From assembly GCA_947627325.1 (NCBI GenBank), contig CANQVO010000006.1, positions 1 to 64,000 of the forward strand: a stretch of 64,000 nt of DNA. The letters are read 5' to 3'. The position numbers were made by a program, and so were the translations under genes. The notes below the pieces were generated by a model. The model was not told where the DNA came from. It made no database searches and worked only from the letters and a program-made list of their open reading frames with translations. How positions within the stretch are numbered: the stretch's first letter is position 1; each line of letters opens with the position of its first letter. Shown here in pieces: positions 34,795 through 43,792 of this stretch. This DNA is from an uncultured Oscillospiraceae bacterium. Lineage in GTDB: Bacteria > Bacillota > Clostridia > Oscillospirales > Oscillospiraceae.

Positions 34795-37049
34795 GGGGTA
34801 ACCGGTTCTTCTCTTCGATGATACAAAATATCGGATTCGCAGAATGGCTTTGCGGTCGGTATTTCGCACACACCATAGTTCAAATAGCGTTCTTGTGTCA
34901 ATTCCTTGCCTCCAGGCGTCCTCAAAACCGTTTTTACCCAACTGAAGCGTTTTGCTGCATAACGGTGAGTACAATTTTTTCCTGCCCGTTCCTCGCCCCA
35001 GAGATGTGTGTGCCCGGACAAGCAAACGGCAGGTATCAGGTCTTTATCCAAATTATCAAATACGTCGTTATAGAATTGCTGATCCTTTTCTGAAAGAAGC
35101 CTTGCTCGATTTACCTCCGCGATAATTTTCTGATATCGCTCATTAATGTCGCGCTCAAACTCTACTTTCTCTAATTGCTCAATCAGAAATTGCAACTGAC
35201 TGTATAAACGTGTATTCTTTCTGCGCTTGATAACCTTGTCTTCAATACCTGAGGGCAACTCCCCTGGTTCATTTTTCATAAGCCACGCTTGAATAAAATC
35301 GTTTTCCAGTTTGTCACCTCCAGATACCACCAAATGGTTCATATCGTCTTCCAGCTTTCGTAGTGCTTTTTTCTGCTCCGACGGAGAGCCCAGGCTAAGC
35401 GCGGCCGCAAAGTGCTGAGTTATTTCGTGGCATATAAAGGGCTCCAGGTATTCGTCGGCAACATAGTCAATTTTATAGTCAGGGCCATGATGCGCCAGGA
35501 AAACCACGACTGGCTTTTCCTTTTCGGTGGATAACCGCCAAGCGGCGCGCTCAACAAAGTGCTTATCTAAGTGCACTTTATTGTTTCTGGACGGATTTGC
35601 CATAATTGAGGTGTTGGCGCATAGAAAAGCCACTCCCATTTTATCATAGCACCGCAGTTCATTCAGGCCATTATCAATGAGCTCGCCGATCTCCACGTTC
35701 AATAATTTGCGGACAAAGTTAATATAGTATGTGAATTTCGCCATTGCGCTGCCCTCTTGCGCGGCCGGCCTGCCGCTCTCGCTGGCACGGTGATTTTCTC
35801 CGTGCTGTGTTTCCAGTTCGTTCATGGAGGCGTAGTCATGATTGCCGGGTATGACTATGGTACGACGTTTCCAGTCCTGGCGCAGCACTCTTTTTCCATC
35901 CTGATTTTCCCCCCACATACGCATAGCCAAAGCCCGTATTACCTTGGCGGCACAATCGTAGTTTTGCTCCAAGTCTCTAGCCGCATAGCGCCCTTGCACG
36001 ACATCTCCGGTAATGACTAAAAAATCAAAGGGCGCATCCTCCAACTTTAGCTTTTGAATGTCATTTATAAGCGGTTCAAAATTGCTCTTTGTAACATGAA
36101 GATCCGAGATGTGCAGGATCTTCAAAGGACCGGACTTCGGACTTTTGCGTCGGATACTGCGGAATTCCCGTGCCACCGTCAACAGTTCAGTAAGATCTCG
36201 GGCCAATGCCTGAGCTAACCGCCCACGCAGGAAAAGCGTGTCCCGTACGAGCCTGAGCGTCTTGTCAATATTATCGCTCCATCTGGCCTTGCCTTTCCGC
36301 TGGCAAATCAGGTAGACTTGCTCATTCCTGAGTTTGCTGGCTTTGTCATAGAGCGTGATGGAAAGGATAAGGCTGTCTGTCTCTTCCTTTTTCTCTTTTT
36401 CTTTCCCTTTCTCTTTCTCCGTATCAGCATTGGCGTTGTGTGACTCGACAGCATCCGTGTCGTTTTGCTCCAGAAAGATACCGAACACCGGCTCTATAAA
36501 CTTTTTGTTATCCTTCACCTGATCCAGCAGCGCCCCAAGCTCCTTAATGGTCGGCTGCTCATCCAGGCCATTTTCCGCGATAGAAGAGGCGCAGAGCATT
36601 CGGGTATCGGTCGTCTGACGGGAAACCAGGTAGCACATATCGGCCTCAAGGATACCGCAAATGCTGTTGCACAATGTCTCGTAGGCCTCCGCCAGCAAAT
36701 CCGCGGGCAGGTTTTCCAAAATCTGGAGCTGGTGATAGAGAAGAAGCATTCCGCTCAGTTGAAAGCTGTCAACCGTTACCATACCGTGGACATCCGGGGT
36801 TGGGAATCGAAACCGAAAGAGCTCGGCATACGGGTTTTGAGCTAAATAGTCATCGTTTTGAATGCTATCCCGATACTCGCCAATCACAAAGTTTCTCAGC
36901 TCGCTCAGCTGCCAGGAGGAATCGCGGTTCAAGTCATTTTTGCTTTGCTTATGCTGATAACCTCGGTGGAGACGTTTAATACCCTTGACCAAAAGCCTGG
37001 TGTTCTCCAGATGTATTTGCCAATAAAGGGTTCGCGTACTTTTCTCCAC
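34791..37049 (-). CDS. GAF-like plus calcineurin-type phosphoesterase protein
   Basis: 752 residues. Residues about 85-295 look like a GAF-type sensor domain (LCNSICGILEADMCYLV, QVYLICQRKGKARWSDN), interrupted by a Lys/Glu-rich low-complexity stretch (about 208-224). From about residue 307 there is a calcineurin-like phosphoesterase domain with ISDLH, ITGDVVQGR, IPGNHDY, FLAHHGPD and, after a long helical insertion, LSGHTHLWG. All metal ligands appear present. It may hydrolyse a nucleotide or nucleic-acid phosphoester. It lies three bases after the 1609-residue GHKL/PRTase gene and is surely co-transcribed, so the two probably work together. I know of no named family for the whole protein. 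Confidence 0.8.
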   Translation of the reverse strand: MEKSTRTLYWQIHLENTRLLVKGIKRLHRGYQHKQSKNDLNRDSSWQLSELRNFVIGEYRDSIQNDDYLAQNPYAELFRFRFPTPDVHGMVTVDSFQLSGMLLLYHQLQILENLPADLLAEAYETLCNSICGILEADMCYLVSRQTTDTRMLCASSIAENGLDEQPTIKELGALLDQVKDNKKFIEPVFGIFLEQNDTDAVESHNANADTEKEKGKEKEKKEETDSLILSITLYDKASKLRNEQVYLICQRKGKARWSDNIDKTLRLVRDTLFLRGRLAQALARDLTELLTVAREFRSIRRKSPKSGPLKILHISDLHVTKSNFEPLINDIQKLKLEDAPFDFLVITGDVVQGRYAARDLEQNYDCAAKVIRALAMRMWGENQDGKRVLRQDWKRRTIVIPGNHDYASMNELETQHGENHRASESGRPAAQEGSAMAKFTYYINFVRKLLNVEIGELIDNGLNELRCYDKMGVAFLCANTSIMANPSRNNKVHLDKHFVERAAWRLSTEKEKPVVVFLAHHGPDYKIDYVADEYLEPFICHEITQHFAAALSLGSPSEQKKALRKLEDDMNHLVVSGGDKLENDFIQAWLMKNEPGELPSGIEDKVIKRRKNTRLYSQLQFLIEQLEKVEFERDINERYQKIIAEVNRARLLSEKDQQFYNDVFDNLDKDLIPAVCLSGHTHLWGEERAGKNCTHRYAAKRFSWVKTVLRTPGGKELTQERYLNYGVCEIPTAKPFCESDILYHRREEPVTP

Positions 37050-37052
37050 GGC

Positions 37053-40000
37053 TTACTCCCGTCCTTTCCTCAAAAAATTGGATTCAATGAGTTGGCAACC
37101 ATTCTCGTCATCTCCGCAGGAGGAGGTCCATTTGACCAGCTTGATCAAACTCCGCTCTATCTGCTCCTGAGAAGGAAGAGGATTAAAAAGCTGGTATTCC
37201 CGCCCAACAGCAGTGCTTTGCGAGAGGAAATCCGCCTGCAGTTTGGCAAAGGTGCTCATGACACGCTCTAGTTCGTCGTCGTGCAAGAAGTAGGTAGATT
37301 GCAGTCCAGCTAACCGTTTTAAGAGGGTCTGAAGAACTTGGCAGCAGATCAGTTCCTTTCCGCTGGACGATCTTAAGAAGGGCTTTGCGAACGACAAATC
37401 CGAGCGAAGCTCATCCGACGCGCCGATGGCATAGGCTGTCATATGGAGCATTAGGGTCAGGATCCCCTGACGAATGTGGTGATATTGGGCAAGATGAGGC
37501 CGGGAAATCGTCTTGAGATAGGAAATAAGCCACTCCGCCTTCATCTGATAGGTATTTACCTTTTTTAGCTTATCCTCCATGAACTTGGCCAGAAGCGCGG
37601 CCGTCTGCTCCCCACGCCGCGGGATGCCGTCCTCCAGACTTCCCACAATGGTGTCCATTTCTAAAAAGGTATTGTGGGTAGACACAAGACGCAAATAGTT
37701 CTTCTGAGCGCACACATAATTGGTCAGGACCGTTATCCAGTAATCCGGGTCAAGGCATTGCTGATGGTCTTCCCCAACGATTTCCTCCGCCTTTTCCTTG
37801 TTGGAGTTTACAATATCCATAAGATGGTTCAACGAAAACGCGTTAATGGCCCTCGGATAAGTCTCGCCTTGCGCGGACAAATCGGGGGTAGACGATCCCA
37901 TCCTTTCGAGGTGTTTTTCCATCCCCCACTGGAGCAGGTCGTATAGGGCTTTCAGGTCACCGTAGGAGGCCTCGTCTATTTCAAAAATCCCGGCCCATAG
38001 CTTCCCGTCTTTTTGGCGGCGTTTCCGTATGTAACTGAACAGCCACTGACGAAGCCATCCAGCATAGCCGCCGTTGCTGATCACAGTTTCCTTTAGCCAG
38101 CGCTGGTGTTCCTCTATGGTTCGTTTGGCGTGCTTGACCCGCAAACGGCGAAATTCCTGTCCCAAGAGGTTCCCCGCGCAGCTGTACTCCAGAGCGCGGT
38201 ACTGATCCAAAAGCTCGCAGGTGGGACAGCGGTCGAGGTTGCTGTTAAAGGAGGGGACCGCCAAATGAAGATAGGCGAAGAAATACTTTCCTGGATCGTG
38301 AACGTAGGAATTTACGGTGTCAAAGGCGCTTCGGTTCACCAGGACAAAGCACCCCTTGAAGATGTTCTCGCGGTCATACTCCATGCCAGACTCCTCCATT
38401 AGCATGGTTACAAGGTTCCTTGATCTGGCCAGAGTATTGCCCGAGGTGATGGCTGTGTTGACAAAATAGATATTGACCGGCTTATTTCGGTCAAACTGTC
38501 TGATCTTTCGATACTCATCCGAAATATAGCTGAATTTGGCCCGCACGTCCTCGCGGAACGAGTCGTCCGGATCTATGTGGAGAAAGCGCAGACTATGTTC
38601 AAACACATGGTCAATGACCGCCTTAGCAAACGGGGAGTCCTCCTGGTGCAGCGGTGAAACGATGATGTTGTATGCATTCGGGTCTATCCTGGCCCGTAAC
38701 CCACAGAGCCATTGATCAACCGTCTTGCGCTTTCCGTTCGGATCATCTTGCTGTGCCCTTGAAAGGTACCGATCCAAGTCAAGATAAAATTGAAAGTGAT
38801 TTTTACCACTGACAATATGTCCGTAATGGATCAGGCCCTTCAGCAGTTCCAATCTTCGGGTATTTTCCTGGCGGTCCCAATCGGTACGCAAAAAATAGGA
38901 GCTGCCTTTGAAATGAGAGTCCTTTACCACAAAAATCTCCTTCGGGCGGGTGGAGGTCTTGTCAACATAGACTAACACGTTTTCGTTCGTTCCCCAATTA
39001 GCACTTTCCTGAAACCAGTCCGTAAGGGGCTCCAAGTAATATCGGCACAACCGTTCATCATCGCCACTGCGCTGAGGTTGCAGGCGTATGTAACCCGGGC
39101 GTTCTTGGACCTTAGTCCAATATTTCAAGGAGATAGTCGCCTCTCCCTTTTGACCTACCAAGATCAGCACATAATTTTCGTATGGGAAGCTGCCGTTCCA
39201 CTTGGCACTGATCTCATACATGATGTGGTAAAGGGTGGACATCGTGGTCCCGATTGGAATCACGGCCGCATACTTTGAATTGGTCAATATATGTTCACGC
39301 GGAGCGTCGTCCATGGTTTTAAGGCGGGGCGAGAGGTGGAGCGGCTCACCCTGCTGCTCGGCCGAATAGATCAGATAGTTAACATCCGTATAGGCGCTTA
39401 GAAGCCGAGCAATCTGCTCAATTAAAACAGAGGAGTACAATTCATACCCCACTACGACCAGATGCTCCGGCGGTTGTCCAACAAACTGAGACAACAGATC
39501 TCTGGCGATTAGATACGAAAAACGGTATATTATCCCAACGTTGTGGAACAACAGCTCCGCCTCGTAAAAATCTGACAGATATATATTTGAGTGCAATCGC
39601 ACACGTATCCCGTGGATCCTGCACCCGTGGGGGCGCTTCCAGAGGTCCGCATTCAACGCAAGCCGCATTTGCCGTAAAAACCAGCTAAGTTCTCCCGTAC
39701 CGGCCTGAGACTCGGGGACGGCGGTCAAGACCAAATCAAAGGGAAATTGGGGCACAGATACCGCCGATTCCGTGCGGGTCAAGTACTGTATCTGGGGCAT
39801 AAGATCCAGCACCGTGCCAGTATTATAGTAGGCGAACGTGCGGGCGGTGACCCTGGCTGAACCGGAGGTATTTCCGGCCAGAAGGAACAGTACCTGAGGG
39901 AGCCTGTCCCCGTCATCAGGGTAGCCGCATAGAGCGATCTGGGTGTTCCCCATCCAGGAGGCGTCGCTGAGTTGTTTATCATAAAAAATGGAAAAGATCC

Positions 40001-41882
40001 GAATAAACTCGCTTATAAACATTTCGTTGGGCAGCAACAGCGCCAGCTTCAAGCCATCTTTCTTTTCTGATTTATTCCATGCCACCAGCAAGAAAACGGC
40101 CTTGGCCAATAGCTCAAGTGAGAGAGTATCCCAGACCTGCATCAGATCCAGCAGGTACAGATCCTCCTCGGTGTGCCCGCTTACAGCGCCCTTCAGTTCC
40201 TCCCAGATGTGGTCTATCATGGCATCCTTTCTGCCAGACCAACCCACATTTCCCCGGGTCGTGAGATCCCAAGTCAGTTGACTGGTGATCCCGGGTTCTT
40301 GCAACCACTTCATTGGCTGAAAGATTGGATCTCGCGCACCCCGAGCCAAGGGTTCAGCCAGAAAGCGCAGAATAGTTTGCCGACATTCCGTGTGCTTAAG
40401 ATATTCCTGCTGAAAGAGACTGCTCGGAGGAGAGCTTCCCTCAGATGGTTCGGGCACGCTGTGCCAGTGAGGATAGAGCGGGAGAAGCACATCAAAGTCG
40501 GTGCACGGATCATCCTGACTAGGGGCTTGATAGTAGAGAGGCTTAAACGGAGTGTTGAAATAAGAGCCATACCGCTCCTGATAGTTTTGCGTTCCAGGAG
40601 AGCGGACACTGAGAAATCCGCCATTTAAGTGGACCGTTTTTTCCAATAACCGCAGTCCATAATGCTTGCTTATATCTGACAAACGATCGCACTGATAGCT
40701 AAAAACATCAGGCAGACACATCTTTTGCGGATCCCTTTCGCGGTTTTTGGCAAACATCCGGGAGATACCAGCGAGGCCATCTGATGACGTGGAGTCATTG
40801 AACACGGAAAATTCCAGGCAGAACTTGGCCTGCCGGTCCAGTTGATATCTTGGGATCGGCTTCCCCTGTTTTGAGCCTTCGGATAGATCTGGAATCTGTT
40901 TCCACAATTGAGCGCGTTGTTCGTAGATATCCGCCCGGGTCTTCGCCGCCTCGGCGACCCGAATGACACCACTTCCGGTGATGTCAACGTCTCTAAGGCG
41001 CAGGGAAAAATAAGATCTCCTCATGTCGCTATGGATACAGGCGTTTTCCATAAGCTGAAGGATCCCCTCGGCATAGGAAGCCGCATCCAAACGAGTACAC
41101 CGCAATGTTTCCTTATTGACCTGCCACTGCCGGTCAGTGCCTCGATAAAAAAGGTCTTTACTGTCTGATAGACTACGCAGGAACAACGACCAAAGCATCT
41201 GCGCCAGCAAGCACAGACAGGGCATTTCCTCGCCAATGATACGCTGTAATTCTTTTCGGAGTTTGCCTTTGTCCGCATCCTTCATATCCGCGTCGCTATC
41301 CCCGGATATATTCCGCTGGAGGTTCCACAGGTTGTTCATGATAGTCTGGTCCAAAAGCTCAAGAGCAGATCCGCCTCGGCCGATCGAGGTTATGGGCGAC
41401 TTGGCCTGAAAACTTGCGCTTACCAGCGCCCGCGTTTTGCTTGCGTCGCCAAGACCAGCCATATCCAGATAATGGATTTCCCATGGCAGTCGTGCAGCGC
41501 TCACGCAGAGCAACGGCATAATACGGTAATAGTCATTGGTCAACCTGTGCGTGCCGTTGATCTTCTCATTTCCGCAGGTGATCTCCAATACTACATCTCG
41601 GAACACCGTCATGACGGCAAGGTAGTGCTGAATGCGATAGGCGTCATCTAAATTCTCCGTCACAATATGCAGGTTCAAGGCTACTGGGGCCTGGTTCAGC
41701 GATTCCAATTGATCCAGCGCGGTAAAGCAATAGCGCAGAGAAAAAAGCTGTCTGTCATCCAGCTTTCCGTAAATATGAGTGCGAACATCAATGTTGTTGG
41801 CGCCCTTTCCCTGCAAGTATAAGCGATTCCACCCTTTTGGCGTGTTCTCCACTAAAATTCTCATAAGATTTTTCTGGTTCAT
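37053..41882 (-). CDS. Giant protein with GHKL-ATPase-like and two phosphoribosyltransferase-like regions
   Basis: 1609 residues, cytosolic, no signal peptide. Residues about 265-430 carry a GHKL (histidine-kinase/Hsp90/MutL-type) ATPase pattern: N-box LMENACIHS (277-285), a DSTSSDGLAGI segment (363-373) and HYGLRLLEKTVHLNGG (407-422). Residues about 780-950 and 1030-1240 resemble two type-I PRTase domains, with VVGYELYSSVL then IPIGTTMSTL, and IIVSPLHQED then VNTAITSGNTL in the PRPP-loop position. A CPTC pair follows (1219-1222). The C-terminal 350 residues are helical. AAGGAGG precedes ATG 41882. The phosphoesterase gene follows at once. The domain assignments are by motif reading only; catalytic activity of the PRTase-like parts is uncertain because the acidic PRPP-loop residues are altered. 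Confidence 0.7.
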   Translation of the reverse strand: MNQKNLMRILVENTPKGWNRLYLQGKGANNIDVRTHIYGKLDDRQLFSLRYCFTALDQLESLNQAPVALNLHIVTENLDDAYRIQHYLAVMTVFRDVVLEITCGNEKINGTHRLTNDYYRIMPLLCVSAARLPWEIHYLDMAGLGDASKTRALVSASFQAKSPITSIGRGGSALELLDQTIMNNLWNLQRNISGDSDADMKDADKGKLRKELQRIIGEEMPCLCLLAQMLWSLFLRSLSDSKDLFYRGTDRQWQVNKETLRCTRLDAASYAEGILQLMENACIHSDMRRSYFSLRLRDVDITGSGVIRVAEAAKTRADIYEQRAQLWKQIPDLSEGSKQGKPIPRYQLDRQAKFCLEFSVFNDSTSSDGLAGISRMFAKNRERDPQKMCLPDVFSYQCDRLSDISKHYGLRLLEKTVHLNGGFLSVRSPGTQNYQERYGSYFNTPFKPLYYQAPSQDDPCTDFDVLLPLYPHWHSVPEPSEGSSPPSSLFQQEYLKHTECRQTILRFLAEPLARGARDPIFQPMKWLQEPGITSQLTWDLTTRGNVGWSGRKDAMIDHIWEELKGAVSGHTEEDLYLLDLMQVWDTLSLELLAKAVFLLVAWNKSEKKDGLKLALLLPNEMFISEFIRIFSIFYDKQLSDASWMGNTQIALCGYPDDGDRLPQVLFLLAGNTSGSARVTARTFAYYNTGTVLDLMPQIQYLTRTESAVSVPQFPFDLVLTAVPESQAGTGELSWFLRQMRLALNADLWKRPHGCRIHGIRVRLHSNIYLSDFYEAELLFHNVGIIYRFSYLIARDLLSQFVGQPPEHLVVVGYELYSSVLIEQIARLLSAYTDVNYLIYSAEQQGEPLHLSPRLKTMDDAPREHILTNSKYAAVIPIGTTMSTLYHIMYEISAKWNGSFPYENYVLILVGQKGEATISLKYWTKVQERPGYIRLQPQRSGDDERLCRYYLEPLTDWFQESANWGTNENVLVYVDKTSTRPKEIFVVKDSHFKGSSYFLRTDWDRQENTRRLELLKGLIHYGHIVSGKNHFQFYLDLDRYLSRAQQDDPNGKRKTVDQWLCGLRARIDPNAYNIIVSPLHQEDSPFAKAVIDHVFEHSLRFLHIDPDDSFREDVRAKFSYISDEYRKIRQFDRNKPVNIYFVNTAITSGNTLARSRNLVTMLMEESGMEYDRENIFKGCFVLVNRSAFDTVNSYVHDPGKYFFAYLHLAVPSFNSNLDRCPTCELLDQYRALEYSCAGNLLGQEFRRLRVKHAKRTIEEHQRWLKETVISNGGYAGWLRQWLFSYIRKRRQKDGKLWAGIFEIDEASYGDLKALYDLLQWGMEKHLERMGSSTPDLSAQGETYPRAINAFSLNHLMDIVNSNKEKAEEIVGEDHQQCLDPDYWITVLTNYVCAQKNYLRLVSTHNTFLEMDTIVGSLEDGIPRRGEQTAALLAKFMEDKLKKVNTYQMKAEWLISYLKTISRPHLAQYHHIRQGILTLMLHMTAYAIGASDELRSDLSFAKPFLRSSSGKELICCQVLQTLLKRLAGLQSTYFLHDDELERVMSTFAKLQADFLSQSTAVGREYQLFNPLPSQEQIERSLIKLVKWTSSCGDDENGCQLIESNFLRKGRE

Positions 41883-41907
41883 CTCTGTGCCTCCTTGCTA
41901 AAAATTG

Positions 41908-42291
41908 CTATGGTTTGTAGGTAAGGACATCTAAAACCTTTGAGAGAGACGTTTTGTCATTAAATACAATGGGAGGTGCGTTTCCGGAATTTGCAACGAT
42001 AGTCGATTGCCTTATTTTTCGTGTTTTTTGGATCGAGGAATACCGCGAATAGATCCGTGCCGCACCTGCCGCATCGGTAGAGCGACAATAACGAAGACTC
42101 AAGATGAGCTCAATGGGTATAACGACAATACTTGGTGTCGGGAAGGGGCGGCAGAAATGTCTGTGGTTACTGAGCGGAGAAATATTGTTTAGTTGGACCA
42201 CAGTATCCTTAAACTCCATACAATTTCCGCTGAATTCAAGTATTCGGTTTCCATGTTCTTCGCGCCGCGAGAATTGGCTTTCGTAAGGCAT
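41908..42291 (-). CDS. Small DUF6232-like protein
   Basis: 127 residues. The pattern MEFKDTVVQLNNIS near residue 25, a hydrophobic middle (IVVIPIELILSL) and an ending of the type ANSGNAPPIVFNDK followed by a helix resemble DUF6232 proteins, which are small and membrane-associated. The gene ends 25 bases before the giant gene and appears to lead that operon. The ribosome site before ATG 42291 is weak (AAAGAGAT). A better AGAGGAG with a TTG start lies further upstream but in another frame, so the N-terminus may be frameshifted. The membrane segment also looks eroded. Confidence 0.5.
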   Translation of the reverse strand: MPYESQFSRREEHGNRILEFSGNCMEFKDTVVQLNNISPLSNHRHFCRPFPTPSIVVIPIELILSLRYCRSTDAAGAARIYSRYSSIQKTRKIRQSTIVANSGNAPPIVFNDKTSLSKVLDVLTYKP

Positions 42292-42545
42292 ATCTCTTTT
42301 TCGCGTTAAATGGGACAGCCAATTTGCTCTCCTCTCTAAATGTACCCTCAGAAAGCCACTATGTTACAGGTTTTTACCTTTTTCAAAAGTTTCTGATCTA
42401 TCATCGCGACATGGTCGCTTCAAGAAAAAACGAATACGGTTTGGTAGGGTCGTCTCACCACATTATAGATCCGCGCGCCCGTAAATCATGTTCGACCGCG
42501 TTGGCGCCAACAACAGTACACAGTTAGCCAAAGCGCCTCGTGAGG
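42292..42545. other. Intergenic AT-rich region before the island operon
   Basis: No gene is supported. On the minus strand a TTGAAA with a 17-base spacer and CATAGT (near 42360-42390) is a weak promoter candidate for the DUF6232-like/GHKL/phosphoesterase operon. Otherwise I see nothing. Confidence 0.35.
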
Positions 42546-42658
42546 GTGTGGCGCGACGTATACGGTTTTACAGTTCTGAGCGCCTTCATAGATCTCTCAA
42601 CTACAAGGCTTCGGATCAGAAGGAGCGGGAATACTGGACAGCTATGGAAAATGGTTGA
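42546..42658 (+). pseudogene. IS3-family transposase C-terminal remnant
   Basis: In one frame ending at TGA 42656-42658 the bases encode RRIRFYSSERLHRSLNYKAS, a clear match to the end of IS3-group orfB integrases (FYNxERPHxSLxY). Nothing upstream matches the catalytic core and no intact inverted repeats are seen, so only a scrap of about 37 codons remains. It marks past IS activity at the edge of the island. Confidence 0.65.
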
Positions 42659-42800
42659 ACATTAAAGATTGGACACAGTGGGGAAAAAGCAACCGTTTTC
42701 AAATTTTAGAACTGGATTTTTGTGAGATCCGCAATAGGCATTTACATTATGCGAATGCTCAAACGTTGAAACACGTTGGAATGAAGGAAAAGCAAAAAGG

Positions 42801-42849
42801 AGAGGACCTTCATATCCAAACCTCGGCGGTTCAAATTTGAAGGTCCTCT
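42801..42849 (-). terminator. Terminator of the tRNA pair
   Basis: AGAGGACCTTCA pairs perfectly with TGAAGGTCCTCT across a 25-base loop. On the minus strand CCTTTTT follows. Confidence 0.8.
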
Positions 42850-42853
42850 CATT

Positions 42854-42937
42854 TGGTGGGAGCGGGTGGATTCGAACCACCGTAGCTTACGCAACAGATT
42901 TACAGTCTGCCCCCTTTGGCCGCTCGGGAACGCTCCC
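42854..42937 (-). tRNA. tRNA-Tyr (anticodon GTA)
   Basis: On the minus strand the acceptor GGGAGCG pairs with CGCTCCC, the anticodon stem-loop CAGACTGTAAATCTG has GTA, and there is a long class-II variable arm, GGTTCGAATCC in the T arm, and an encoded CCA (42854-42856). It is co-transcribed with tRNA-Thr upstream. Its 3' end faces the accessory island, but I found no duplicated tRNA end that would prove integration here. Confidence 0.95.
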
Positions 42938-42974
42938 ATATTCCATTTTCTTTCCCCCACCCGGCCAAAAGGTG

Positions 42975-43050
42975 TGGAGCTGGTGGACGGACTCGAACCC
43001 CCGACCTGCTGATTACAAATCAGCTGCTCTACCAACTGAGCTACACCAGC
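42975..43050 (-). tRNA. tRNA-Thr (anticodon TGT)
   Basis: Minus strand: GCTGGTG acceptor, D arm TAGCTCAGTTGGTAGAGCA, anticodon stem-loop CTGATTTGTAATCAG with TGT, T arm GGTTCGAGTCC, encoded CCA. First gene of the tRNA-Thr/tRNA-Tyr unit. Confidence 0.95.
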
Positions 43051-43079
43051 ACGCGGCGCTCTGTCCAACAGCAGGAGTT

Positions 43080-43108
43080 ATTCTAACAAAAAAATCGCCG
43101 CTTGTCAA
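43080..43108 (-). promoter_or_regulatory. Sigma-A promoter of the tRNA pair
   Basis: On the minus strand there is TTGACA at 43103-43108, 17 bases, TAGAAT at 43080-43085, about 30 bases before tRNA-Thr. Confidence 0.85.
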
Positions 43109-43147
43109 CACCCAATTTCCGTCGCCGGGCGGAAAAAACGGCGGGGG

Positions 43148-43792
43148 TCAGCGGCGGTCGGCGGAGGCCAGGGTGACGGCCCAGACGCCCGCAGCCCCGG
43201 CGGTGAGGAGCACCCGGGCGCACTCGCTGAGGGTGGCGCCGGAGGTGACCACGTCGTCCACCAGCAGGATCCGCTTGCCCCGGACCCGCTGGGGGTCGAT
43301 CAGGCTGTACGCCCCCAGGACGTTGGCCCGCCGGGCGGCGGGCTCCTTGAGCAGGGACTGCTGGCCGGTGGCGTTTTTCTTTTGGAACAGTGGCGTCTCC
43401 TCCATCCCCCGGCTCCGGGCCACCGCCTGGGCCAGGAGGCGGGCCTGGTCGTAGCCCCGGCGGCGCAGGCCCCTGGGGGACAGGGGCGGCCAGGAGATGA
43501 GGTCGAAGTCCACGGAAAAGTGGTCGGCGGCACACTGGGCCACCAGGGGGCCCAGGGCCTTGGCGTAGCCCAGCTTGCGGCTGAACTTGAAGCGGTGGAC
43601 GCACTTGCGGACCAGGCCGCCGTAGCCCAGGGCGCTGGCGCAGCCCTCCAGCAGGTCCACCTCCCGCTCCGCCCGGGCCTTCGTCCGCCAGGGGAGGGTC
43701 TCCTGGCAGTCGGGGCAGAGCTCGCCGTCCCGGGCCACCGCGCCCCGGCAGAAGGGGCACCGGGGCGGAAAGAGCAGGTCCAGCAGGCTCAC
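43148..43792 (-). CDS. comF: ComF-family phosphoribosyltransferase-like protein
   Basis: 214 residues, normal for ComF. An N-terminal zinc-ribbon (CPFC and CPDC, residues about 12-33) is followed by RGYDQARLLA and the PRTase PRPP-binding motif ILLVDDVVTSGATL (about 174-187). ComF proteins take part in DNA uptake or processing in competent bacteria, and the biochemical role is still unclear. ATG 43792 overlaps the stop of the RqcP gene (ATGA), so it belongs to the signal-peptidase/rqcP/comF run. Confidence 0.9.
   Translation of the reverse strand: MSLLDLLFPPRCPFCRGAVARDGELCPDCQETLPWRTKARAEREVDLLEGCASALGYGGLVRKCVHRFKFSRKLGYAKALGPLVAQCAADHFSVDFDLISWPPLSPRGLRRRGYDQARLLAQAVARSRGMEETPLFQKKNATGQQSLLKEPAARRANVLGAYSLIDPQRVRGKRILLVDDVVTSGATLSECARVLLTAGAAGVWAVTLASADRR

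Noticed and set aside
42324-42840. Two short plus-strand frames (67 and 61 codons) before the tRNAs
   Set aside because: No ribosome sites or recognisable motifs; the second runs into the tRNA terminator hairpin.
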